Assembly: GCF_022919175.1 (NCBI RefSeq)
Contig: NZ_CP095043.1
Location: forward strand, 496,001 to 560,000
Origin: Leucobacter rhizosphaerae
Lineage (GTDB): Bacteria > Actinomycetota > Actinomycetes > Actinomycetales > Microbacteriaceae
Direction of reading: 5' to 3'
DNA: 64,000 nucleotides
Part shown: piece after piece, positions 8,055 through 15,968 of the stretch
Numbering within the stretch: the stretch's first letter is position 1
How the letters are laid out: each line of letters opens with the position of its first letter
The notes under the pieces: model-generated
The model's database searches: none
Told to the model about the DNA's origin: nothing
Seen by the model: only the letters and a program-made list of their open reading frames with translations
Translations under genes and position numbers: made by a program

Positions 8055-8918
8055 TCAGAGGCGCGACTCCGTGGGATCGGGCAGCTCCACCGCAGTCCCA
8101 GAGACGGTGATGCCGCCGGAACGTGGAATCTCGACGGTGAGGAGACTGGGGCGCCCGACGTGAGCGCCCTGCCGGATCTCGATCGTCGCCGGTGCCTCGA
8201 CCAGGTCGAGCGCACGGAGGTAGGCACCCACCGCCGCGGCCGCAGACCCGGTCGCCGGATCCTCCGTGATCCTGCCGACCGGGAAGATGTTCCGCGCGAC
8301 GAGCCCATCCGCAGCACTGCCGTGCAGGACCGTGATGGTCGCCGGCCAGCCGTGCGCGTCCATCAGGATCCGGGCGGCGTCGGGATCGAAGGCGAACGTG
8401 TCGAAGGCCCGGCGATCCGAGAGCACGAGCAGCGGGTGCACATTGCCCGCGAATGCGAGCGCGGGTGGCATGTCCGCACTGAGATCCGGTTCCGTGAGTC
8501 CGATGAGGGCGAGGAGTTCTGCGAGATCTGCAGGCGGCATGGCCTCAACCGAGGGTTCGACGCTGGTGAACGCCGCGCGAATCCTGCCCCCGATCCTCGC
8601 GGTGCGGAGGAGCACGGGCCCCACGGGAGTCCGGAATGTGAGATCGCCCGGAGCCCGAAGCCCGCGCTCGACGAGTGCGATCGCTGTCGCGATGGTCGCG
8701 TGGCCGCAGAACGGAACTTCCGCAACCGGCGAGAAGTAGCGGATCGACACCCCATCCGCGTCGGCTCCCGTGACGAACGCCGTCTCCGCGTAGTCGACAG
8801 CTGTTGCGAGGCCCTGCATCTCGAGATCTGTGAACTCGGATGCGTCGAGCACAATGCCCGCGGGGTTCCCGCCGCTCGGATCACTGGTGAACGCTGCGGA
8901 TCTGATGACTGGAACCAT
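8055..8918 (-). CDS. PhzF-family isomerase
   Basis: The 287-residue protein shows the PhzF/diaminopimelate-epimerase-like fold signatures: N-terminal AFTSDPSGGNPAGIVL, the catalytic glutamate in DYAETAFV, the PVAEVPFCGHATIATA loop and the C-terminal EDPATGSAAAAVGAYL phosphate- or carboxylate-binding motif. Family members isomerise or epimerise small carboxylic acids; outside phenazine clusters the substrate is usually unknown, and no phenazine genes are present here. A TACACT box sits 6 nt before the ATG at 8918, again a leaderless pattern. Confidence 0.88.
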   Translation of the reverse strand: MVPVIRSAAFTSDPSGGNPAGIVLDASEFTDLEMQGLATAVDYAETAFVTGADADGVSIRYFSPVAEVPFCGHATIATAIALVERGLRAPGDLTFRTPVGPVLLRTARIGGRIRAAFTSVEPSVEAMPPADLAELLALIGLTEPDLSADMPPALAFAGNVHPLLVLSDRRAFDTFAFDPDAARILMDAHGWPATITVLHGSAADGLVARNIFPVGRITEDPATGSAAAAVGAYLRALDLVEAPATIEIRQGAHVGRPSLLTVEIPRSGGITVSGTAVELPDPTESRL

Positions 8919-9008
8919 CTGACGAGTGTACTGGAGCGGACGGCGTGCGTTCGGCGATCGTCACCCCGAATCTTCCGCGGGCTGGGCGGTACCGCAGTCA
9001 CGCACGCA

Positions 9009-11591
9009 CTACGGGTTCACCCGTTCGAGGTGATCCTGAATCGCGTGGCGGCTTCCGACGTCGAGTTTCCGCATCACACGATGCATGTGCGTCTCGACAG
9101 TCCGTACGCTCAAAACCAGCTGGTTTGCGATCTCCTGGTTCGTCAGCCCGTCGGCAGCCAGCCGCGCGACCTCATGCTCGCGGTCCGTCAATGTCACCGC
9201 GCTCACGGAGAACCGTGTGGCATCGATCGTGCCGGGGGAGTGCCGCTCAAGGATCGACAGTCGCAGCTGTTCGGCCCGCTGCACGATCTCCGGTTCATTG
9301 CGGTATTCGCCCAGAGCGGCCGCACTCTGGCATGCCTGCAGCGCAAGGCCGATGCGTCCGACGGTGTTCAGGCCGATGGCCGCGTCGAGCACTCCTGCGG
9401 CGTCCTCGTGGAGCCGCGCCTGAAAGTAATCGACCTGAACCTGGAAGGTGAGGGGTTCCTCGACCACCGACAGGTACTCCCGGATCACCCTCAACCGCTC
9501 GTCCGTCGTCTCGATCTCGACGGCACCCAGAAACCCTGAGAGCGCGGCGAACCGAGCCTGCCGGGCCCACAAGCGCTCGGAGGATTCCCAGAGCAACCGC
9601 GCACCCGTCGCCGGATCGCCGTTGAAGACCGCCAGTTGCGCGTGCGCCCAGGCGCGGGACTGACCCGGCAACGGTCCATCCGGAGTCGACAGGCGATCCA
9701 GTTCACCGATGAGCCGCTCACCGGTGGCTATTTGTCCGTTCCGGATCGCAGAAAGCGCCCCGAAGGACAGGAGGGTGAGCTGGTTGCCGGGTGGGAAGGG
9801 TGTCGGTTCCCCGGCAGCGAATATCGTCTCGATCAGCTCCTCGAGCCCGCCGGTGTTTCCCGCGAAGACGTGGCAGAGGATTGCGGCGGCGCCAAACGCG
9901 CGTACTCCGTGGAGGTCGAGAACGCCGTGCGCCTCATCGAGTCCTCGATGAAGGAGTCCGAGTGTCGATGCATAGTCCCCGGTGCCGAGGACCATCGTCG
10001 CCTGCAGCACCCGGGAGGCGGTCGAAAGCGGGCCGAGCGATTCCAGACGGTCGAGCACACGCTGGGCGTCTCTGAGACGGCCGGCGCCGGTCAGCACGAG
10101 GAGCTGGGTCTGCAGGAGTTCGATCTTCACGTCGCCCGGGAGGTCGTCGGTGACTTCGAGCGCAGCTGCGAACTGCTCGGGCAGCGTTTCAAGATTGAAC
10201 TCGAGCTCCACTCTGACGGCGTCGAGGACCCGTCCGTAGATCCCGAGCCCGCGGCGAGCCCGGGACAGCGTCGCCCGCGCGGCCTCCAGATCGTGTTCCA
10301 CGTACGCCTGCCATCGTGCGGCGAGTGCGTGCAGCGCCGCTTGGCTCGGAGCATCCTCGAGTCGCTCGTCGGTTTCGTCGAACACACGCCTCACGGTCGC
10401 ATTCACCGTTGCAGTGAACGTGTGGCTGAGCGCCTCGATGTATCGCACCGCATGTGACGGCGACTTCACGGACTCCCACTCTGAAGCTGTCACGATACGG
10501 AGCGCCCGAGCGCGCTCGTGCAGCAACCGCACGAACAGCGCTTCACGTTCCGGTGTCACCGCTGGGCGGTACATCTGCTCGGTGAGAATGGCGGACGCGG
10601 ACTGCGCCGCACCCAGGCGTTCGACGATGAGTTCGGTCAGACGAACCCGACGAGCACTCAGCGGCTCGTGCCGGAAGAACTCGACCAGCAACGGTGGAAT
10701 CACCGCGATGAGCGGGGAGGTGCCGCTCGAGATGAAGGTGATCATCGCCCGTTCCTCGAGGAGCTCCAACGTGCCCCAGTCGACGAGTTTGCGCACGGTG
10801 TCGAGGGAGGCGAGGCCGGCGATCGCGATGATCTCAAGCGCGTCGCGGGCCGCCGAATCGAGGTTCTCGAGATACGCTTCGAGCACGGCTCTCAACCCAG
10901 GACTCCACAGGTCTCGCGACGCGACCCACTCGGTGCCGCGAAGTTCGAGCTGCCCCTCGCGGGATGTCGCATCCACCAGACTGACGGCGAGGCCGATGTT
11001 GCCACCGGACTTCGCGTAGATGCGACTCATCGTGCTCGATTCGATCGGCGCCTTGAGATAGTTCCCCAGCGCCTGTTCCATGTCCTCGAAGCCGAGGGGC
11101 GTCATGTCGATCACGTACGAGGGTTCGAGCGTCGACGCATCGAGTCCGGTCGGGGTGTGTCGAGCACGCAACCCTTGCAGCCGGGAGACGACGACCGCAA
11201 TGCCCTCCTGGCGTCGGAGCGACTCCGCGATGCCCCAGGAAGCCTCGTCGAGGTCATCCCAGTCGTCGAGAAAGAGCACGGCGCGCTCGACATGCAGCTT
11301 GGCTTTCAGCGCCGCCGCGGTCTCGTGGAGTGCCCCGCCGGGTCGCCCCGCACCGCCGATACCTGCGAGATGCAGTGCTGCGAGCGGGTGCTGTCGCAGG
11401 GAGGCGATCCCCCTCACGGTGACGACGGTCCAATCTGCGTCGACGAGTCGATGCTCGAGCGCTCGAAGGAAGGTCGACCTTCCGCTGCCGCGACCGCCAA
11501 CGATGTCCACGCTGATACCCGCTTGGACAAGATCGATCGCCCGAGCCACACTCTCCTTGCGTCCGACGAACACCGGCGCCCGCTTCCTCAC
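9009..11591 (-). CDS. Large STAND-type LuxR-family transcriptional regulator (first of three)
   Basis: The 860-residue protein begins with a P-loop NTPase domain: Walker A VGGRGSGRST at about 31-40 and Walker B AVLFLDDWD at about 103-111. A long helical middle of TPR-like repeats (about 350-780) follows, and then a C-terminal LuxR helix-turn-helix from about 799 with LTDREHEVARLAADGLTNQEIA and VRTVETHMHRVMRKL. This is the layout of the LAL/MalT-like STAND regulators, which oligomerise on nucleotide and ligand binding. The start is GTG 11591 with GAGGG only 3 nt upstream, so it is not fully certain. The inducer and targets are unknown. Confidence 0.87.
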   Translation of the reverse strand: MRKRAPVFVGRKESVARAIDLVQAGISVDIVGGRGSGRSTFLRALEHRLVDADWTVVTVRGIASLRQHPLAALHLAGIGGAGRPGGALHETAAALKAKLHVERAVLFLDDWDDLDEASWGIAESLRRQEGIAVVVSRLQGLRARHTPTGLDASTLEPSYVIDMTPLGFEDMEQALGNYLKAPIESSTMSRIYAKSGGNIGLAVSLVDATSREGQLELRGTEWVASRDLWSPGLRAVLEAYLENLDSAARDALEIIAIAGLASLDTVRKLVDWGTLELLEERAMITFISSGTSPLIAVIPPLLVEFFRHEPLSARRVRLTELIVERLGAAQSASAILTEQMYRPAVTPEREALFVRLLHERARALRIVTASEWESVKSPSHAVRYIEALSHTFTATVNATVRRVFDETDERLEDAPSQAALHALAARWQAYVEHDLEAARATLSRARRGLGIYGRVLDAVRVELEFNLETLPEQFAAALEVTDDLPGDVKIELLQTQLLVLTGAGRLRDAQRVLDRLESLGPLSTASRVLQATMVLGTGDYASTLGLLHRGLDEAHGVLDLHGVRAFGAAAILCHVFAGNTGGLEELIETIFAAGEPTPFPPGNQLTLLSFGALSAIRNGQIATGERLIGELDRLSTPDGPLPGQSRAWAHAQLAVFNGDPATGARLLWESSERLWARQARFAALSGFLGAVEIETTDERLRVIREYLSVVEEPLTFQVQVDYFQARLHEDAAGVLDAAIGLNTVGRIGLALQACQSAAALGEYRNEPEIVQRAEQLRLSILERHSPGTIDATRFSVSAVTLTDREHEVARLAADGLTNQEIANQLVLSVRTVETHMHRVMRKLDVGSRHAIQDHLERVNP

Positions 11592-12215
11592 GAACCCTCA
11601 CTGGTGGGTGCGATTGTACTCCTCGACGCGAACCCTGGATAGACGGTCGCGTGCGAATGCAGCCGCGCCATCTTGGTTGTTCCCAGCACGTCCGCTCCAG
11701 TCCATCGATGGCATCAGAGAGATGCAGCCCCACCGCTGAAATTTGGGGAGAGCGGTGGGGCTGCTGAAGGCAATGCCTTCCACACCGGAGGACGAGTGGA
11801 CTCCCAGTGCTGCCGCGCGGTTGGATGGGGTGTCAAGTACCGTGGCGAGAACGCAGAGCATCCTTTGCCACAACAACCGCGACGGCGGGTGTGTGAGATG
11901 TGTTACCGCAGGGACCCCTTCGGCATCGCATGCTCACGATATCCGCCCGCTTAGGGGACGAGCGAATACCTCAAAGGTAAGCGTCTGCGCGGACCGATCA
12001 TGGGACGATGCCAGTGAATCAGTACGCTCTGCCTCCAACTCTGAGTAGCCGCCGAGGCAGACTTACGTACAACGGCCACCCTCGGACCCCGGCAGGTGCC
12101 GAAGTCAGCGCCTACGGAGGGTGGGCGGGCTCGGTGAGTTGCGCGCGCCGATCACGACGCCGGTTGCCAGGAGGAGCCGGCGCAGCACCCAGGAGCGTCG
12201 CGGTGAACCGCCGAG
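11592..12215. other. 624-bp gap with one strong hairpin and no convincing gene
   Basis: This stretch between the 5' end of the first LuxR regulator and the 3' end of the GGDEF gene has less biased base use than its neighbours. Open frames here show no family features and unlikely composition. A leftward -10 candidate TACAAT (11618-11613) could serve the regulator. The only strong structure is the hairpin at 11724-11764. It could be a decayed mobile insert or a long regulatory leader. Confidence 0.5.
11724..11764. repeat. Perfect 14-bp stem hairpin
   Basis: Arms 11724-11737 and 11751-11764 (GCAGCCCCACCGCT and its complement) are perfect around a 13-nt loop. No T-run follows on either strand, so it is not a standard terminator. 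It lies about 130 bp upstream of the LuxR regulator start and could act in its leader. Confidence 0.7.
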
Positions 12216-13211
12216 CTACTTGCGCGATGACTTCTGCGCGTACATGCGAGCGTCGGCCTCGTGGATCGCCGCCTGGAGGTGGGGGTCACCCGCGCGGGCG
12301 GTCGCGTAGCCGAAGGAGGCACGGATCCCGGCGTCCAGAATTGCGTGGATGAACCGCTCGAAGTGCGACTCTGCGGTGTTCGCGGCGACGCCGTTCGCGA
12401 GGATCAGGAATTCGTCGCCGCCGACCCGCGCGATTCGATGTGAGTCCGTGGCGGCACCGGCCAGCGCGTTCGCGAGCCCCACGATCTGCGCGTCTCCCGC
12501 TTGATGCCCGAGCCCGTCGTTGATCGCCTTGAGATCGTCGAGGTCGACGACGGCCACTGAGACCGGGTCGCCGAACGCGTCGATCCGCTCCTGGGCGTCA
12601 TCGACCATGCGCTCCCACCCGCGGCGACTCAACAGTCCGGTGAGCGGGTCGGTGTTCGCCTCCGCCTCGGCGATCGCCGCCTGCCGGCGCTCTCGGTCGA
12701 TCCCGCGCGCGAGCCTCAACTGGATGGAGAGCAGCTGACTCAGTAGGTGGACGAGCTCCTGATCGATGGCCTCGTCCGAGCCGAGCGGTTCACGGCGAGT
12801 GCCGCAGAGCACGCCGAACAGCTCGCCGCGGTCGTCGATGATCGTGTAGCCCGCGTACGATCCGACGCCGGTGGACTCACCGAGTTCGGCGTAGAGCGGA
12901 TCCTTGGCCGAGTCGGGCACGATGTGCGCACCCCCGGCCACCATTTTTTTGCAGAATGTCTGATCCCAGTTCACACGATCACCCACGCCGCGTTCGCCGC
13001 CCTGCTCCACGTGCACGAACACCTGCTCATCGCTCACCACCCGGGTGACCGACCAGTCGGAGAGCGGCGTCTTCTCGTTGAGATATCGCACGACCACGTC
13101 CGCGGCCTCGGTGAAGGTCGAGGCTCCGTTGAGGCGATCCTGCACCTCTGCGTCGAGTCCGTGACCCGACGCGCCGACGGTGGCGAGAAGTTCCGAGAGT
13201 CCTGCGCTCAT
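12216..13211 (-). CDS. GAF-GGDEF diguanylate cyclase
   Basis: The 331-residue protein has an N-terminal GAF-like sensor domain (about 20-165, with VNWDQTFCKKMVAGG and GSYAGYTIIDDRGELFGVLCG) and a C-terminal GGDEF domain with DPLTGLLSRRGWERMV, the DLDDLKAINDGLGH metal-binding region and the intact active site VGGDEFLI. It should make cyclic-di-GMP from GTP. No RxxD inhibitory site is visible before GGDEF. The ATG at 13211 is supported by TAGACT ending 7 nt upstream, a leaderless pattern. A run of seven A residues (T on the + strand, 12944-12950) lies in codons for Lys-Lys-Met. Confidence 0.9.
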   Translation of the reverse strand: MSAGLSELLATVGASGHGLDAEVQDRLNGASTFTEAADVVVRYLNEKTPLSDWSVTRVVSDEQVFVHVEQGGERGVGDRVNWDQTFCKKMVAGGAHIVPDSAKDPLYAELGESTGVGSYAGYTIIDDRGELFGVLCGTRREPLGSDEAIDQELVHLLSQLLSIQLRLARGIDRERRQAAIAEAEANTDPLTGLLSRRGWERMVDDAQERIDAFGDPVSVAVVDLDDLKAINDGLGHQAGDAQIVGLANALAGAATDSHRIARVGGDEFLILANGVAANTAESHFERFIHAILDAGIRASFGYATARAGDPHLQAAIHEADARMYAQKSSRK

Positions 13212-13306
13212 ACGAGCGAGTCTAGCGAGACGCAGGAGAAGCGGGGGAGAGGGTGCGATACGGGTCGATGTGCTGGCCGCGCCATCGCGGCATCTGTCCG
13301 ATGAGG

Positions 13307-13319
13307 TATACATACACAC
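13307..13319 (+). promoter_or_regulatory. -10 box and leaderless start of the DUF1275 gene
   Basis: TATACA at 13307-13312 is followed by 7 nt and then the GTG start at 13320. There is no Shine-Dalgarno sequence, which fits a leaderless transcript beginning at the start codon. The divergent cyclase gene uses the same arrangement about 95 bp away. Confidence 0.55.
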
Positions 13320-14012
13320 GTGAAGTCTCTCTCAGATGCCGCATACGGCGGTTCGGTTCTCCTCGCCGGCGTCGCGGGGTTCGTCGACGCCATCGGCTTC
13401 ATCATGTCGGGTGGCCTGTTCGTCTCGTTCATGAGCGGCAATTCGACCCAAGCGGGTGTTGAGGTGTCCCAGGGAGCCGTGCACACTGCGTCGGTGGCAC
13501 TGTGTCTGGTGCTGGGGTTCGTGCTCGGAGTGACCTGCGGGCACCTCCTGGGAATCCGTTTCGAACGGGTGCGCTCGGCCGAACGAGTCCTCATCCTCGC
13601 CGGCGCACTGGCGATCGCGGTGGGCATCGTCACACTGGCACCGACCTCGGGATACTCGTTGGTGGCGCTGTCCGCCGTCATGGGTGCGATGAACACGCTC
13701 TTCATCGCCGACGGGCGAGCCCGGGTCGCCATCACGTATGCGACCGGCACCCTGGTCAGTTTCGGGATCGGCCTCGCCGAGCGCCTCTCCGGTCGGGCGC
13801 AGGGCTCATGGGTGCGTCCACTGCTGCTCTGGACCGGGATCACGCTCGGTGCGCTTGTCGGAGCGCTGACATGGCACCTCATCGGGCTCTGGTCGCTGGC
13901 GGTCGCGGTGCTCAGTCTGGTCGCGATTGGCGGGGTGCACCTGCTGATCCGACGCCGGAGTGCGCCACCGAAGACGGCGCGCTCGCAGCGGTCACCGGGG
14001 TCGCCGCGCTGA
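13320..14012 (+). CDS. DUF1275 (YoaK-like) membrane protein
   Basis: The 230-residue protein has six or seven membrane segments and the DUF1275 landmarks: GFVDAIGFIMSGGLFVSFMSGNST near the N-terminus and a later MGAMNTLF...ITYATGTLVSFGIGLA block. The family is common in bacteria and its transport substrate or role is not established. It is divergent from the diguanylate cyclase. Its 3' end overlaps the convergent HTTM gene by 101 bp, over the low-complexity tails of both proteins. Confidence 0.85.
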   Translation: MKSLSDAAYGGSVLLAGVAGFVDAIGFIMSGGLFVSFMSGNSTQAGVEVSQGAVHTASVALCLVLGFVLGVTCGHLLGIRFERVRSAERVLILAGALAIAVGIVTLAPTSGYSLVALSAVMGAMNTLFIADGRARVAITYATGTLVSFGIGLAERLSGRAQGSWVRPLLLWTGITLGALVGALTWHLIGLWSLAVAVLSLVAIGGVHLLIRRRSAPPKTARSQRSPGSPR

Positions 14013-15060
14013 CCTGACCCTGGGGAGCGACTCCGGCACTCCCGATCGTGTGCCGCCTGCCAGCGGGCCAGACACGGCCGAGACGATCGATCAGCGCGCG
14101 CCAGCTCCGATCCCGGATGAAGATCATGTCACCGAGGATCATCATCAGCGAGAACCAGGGGAGCGCCAGCAGGATCCCGATCCCGGCGTGCATGCCCGTG
14201 ACGACGACGAGGCCGAGGATCCTCGTCCAGCGGTTCAGGAGCATGAGCGGGAAGAAGAGCTGACCGTAGACCGCGAGCCAGGAGGCGAGGAAGACGGCCG
14301 GCGTCACCTGCCAGGCCAGGTGGTTCAGCCAGGGGAACAGCGTCAGTTCCTCGAGCTGCAGCGGATAGTAGGCCGCGACCCCGGAGATCCATGTCGACCC
14401 CTGCAGCTTCCACAGTGCGCTCGAGACGTAGATGACGCAGATCTGGTAGCCGATCAGCACCAGGGCGACGTTGTTCGCGAGGATCGGCGCCCATCGGGGG
14501 AGGCGCCCGTTCCGAACGCCGAGCGCGGGATCCTCCGCGCCGCGACGGGCGCGTCGGCGCGCATCGAGGGACCAGCGCTGCGACAGGTCCGCGAGCAGCA
14601 TGAACAGCAGGAAGATCCGGAAGGTCTGGTAGTGGCCGGTGTTCAGGATGACCGGATTGGTCAGGGTGAATCCGAGCCAGAGCAGCACGAACAGCGGGCT
14701 CGTCACCCGCATCCGCCAGCCCAGCGCGTAGATGACCGCGACGGCCATGAGGAGCAGGATCTTCGCCAGGCGGAGCGCATCGGGCTCATCAGCCGGAAAG
14801 AGCAGCGGGATCGGCCACAGGTAGTCGTGCACCGCGGACGATTGGGTGAGCGCCGACCCCCAGCGCGATCCCGCGCCGAATGAGTACGAGAAGTTCGGGA
14901 GGTACATCGCGAGGATGACGACCGTCATCGCACCGAAGCCGATGCGCATGATCGCGAGGCCGTAGGTGCCGTGGCGCTCGTTCAGGAACCAGACGCAGAG
15001 CCGATCCCATCCATCACGCACGAAGCTCGGATTCTGCGGTGTTCGCCGATCCGCGCTCAC
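13912..15060 (-). CDS. HTTM-domain membrane protein (gamma-carboxylase-like)
   Basis: The 382-residue protein has the horizontally transferred transmembrane (HTTM) pattern: an N-terminal amphipathic segment, several membrane segments, and conserved blocks YGLAIMRIGFG, NTGHYQTFRIFLLFMLLADLS and SSALWKLQGSTWISGVAAYY. HTTM is related to the membrane part of vitamin K-dependent gamma-carboxylase, but bacterial roles are largely unknown. The GTG at 15060 overlaps the upstream DUF5819 stop (GTGA), so the two are coupled. The last 45 residues are Ala/Ser/Gly-rich and overlap the convergent DUF1275 gene. Confidence 0.82.
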   Translation of the reverse strand: MSADRRTPQNPSFVRDGWDRLCVWFLNERHGTYGLAIMRIGFGAMTVVILAMYLPNFSYSFGAGSRWGSALTQSSAVHDYLWPIPLLFPADEPDALRLAKILLLMAVAVIYALGWRMRVTSPLFVLLWLGFTLTNPVILNTGHYQTFRIFLLFMLLADLSQRWSLDARRRARRGAEDPALGVRNGRLPRWAPILANNVALVLIGYQICVIYVSSALWKLQGSTWISGVAAYYPLQLEELTLFPWLNHLAWQVTPAVFLASWLAVYGQLFFPLMLLNRWTRILGLVVVTGMHAGIGILLALPWFSLMMILGDMIFIRDRSWRALIDRLGRVWPAGRRHTIGSAGVAPQGQVSAATPVTAASAPSSVAHSGVGSAGAPRQSRPD

Positions 15061-15872
15061 GGCAGCACCTCGGCCCGCTCGGCCCAGTTGGTGAACGTGC
15101 GCGCGAAGGCCTCGGGATCCTGGCCTTCCCACTCCATCGGCGGAACCCAGCCGAGATCCGTGTAGCTCGCGGCGGGCCGCTGCGCATCGGGATCGTGGCG
15201 GTCGTTCCACCGGATCACCGGGTCATACACGGCGCGCACCTGCACCCCGACCACCGAGCCGTCGTCGCCCCACAGCGCGTGCGCGACCTGCGTCGCATAC
15301 GACGTCGCGTAGTTGTCAGCTCGGATAAAGGCGCTCACTGCGACGGGCCGGGAGTCGTCGGCGGTGCGGAGCGCCTCGTCGAGCCCGAACAGAGCGTCAC
15401 CCTCCAGGTAGTTGCGCTGCGCTGCCGCCTGTTGTGGGGCGCTGAGTCGCTGATAGGCGGCCATGAGTCGCTCGGCACCGGTCACGGAGAGCTGCTTCCG
15501 GAGCACCTTCTGTGAGAGCGAGGAGAGTTCGACGTGCGTGGTGTTCACCCACTCGCTCGGCTCGCGCTCGCCGTTCTCGTCTTCGATCCAGGCGCGCACC
15601 CACAGCTGGTGGTCGGCGTCCGCCGGATCCGGAGCGAAGATCTTGTAGTCCTGGACCAGGTAGGGCTGCGCGTAGCGGTCGGCGAGTGCTCCGGGGAGCA
15701 CCTCGTACTTCACGCGATCCGACGGCACGTTCACGACGGCGGTGAAGAACATATGCACGGCGAGGAGTGCGACAGCCACGACGACGCCGACCAGTGCGGC
15801 CCGCGAACCGCGGTGGTCGATCCGCCCGCGATCCTGCTCCGGAACAGTCGACCCCTCCCGATGACCCCTCAT
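15057..15872 (-). CDS. DUF5819-family protein, single N-terminal membrane anchor
   Basis: The 271-residue protein has one hydrophobic segment (about residues 25-48, ALVGVVVAVALLAVHMFF) and an outside domain with YAQPYLVQDYKIFAPDPADADHQLWVRAWIE, characteristic of DUF5819. This family usually sits next to HTTM proteins, as here, and the pair probably forms one membrane complex of unknown activity. Translation is coupled to the HTTM gene through a 4-nt overlap. The ATG at 15872 is the only plausible start before the membrane segment. Confidence 0.8.
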   Translation of the reverse strand: MRGHREGSTVPEQDRGRIDHRGSRAALVGVVVAVALLAVHMFFTAVVNVPSDRVKYEVLPGALADRYAQPYLVQDYKIFAPDPADADHQLWVRAWIEDENGEREPSEWVNTTHVELSSLSQKVLRKQLSVTGAERLMAAYQRLSAPQQAAAQRNYLEGDALFGLDEALRTADDSRPVAVSAFIRADNYATSYATQVAHALWGDDGSVVGVQVRAVYDPVIRWNDRHDPDAQRPAASYTDLGWVPPMEWEGQDPEAFARTFTNWAERAEVLP

Positions 15873-15968
15873 TGCGCCCCCTCGCGCTCAGCGGAATATG
15901 GTCCACGCACGAAGCGGTGGCTTCCGGCAAAACTACTCCATCAGCCACCGCTCCGTCACGCGATGCGC

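Noticed and set aside
11598..11876. 92-residue minus-strand frame in the long gap
   Set aside because: No family resemblance, no ribosome site, and it overlaps the perfect hairpin; treated as non-coding.
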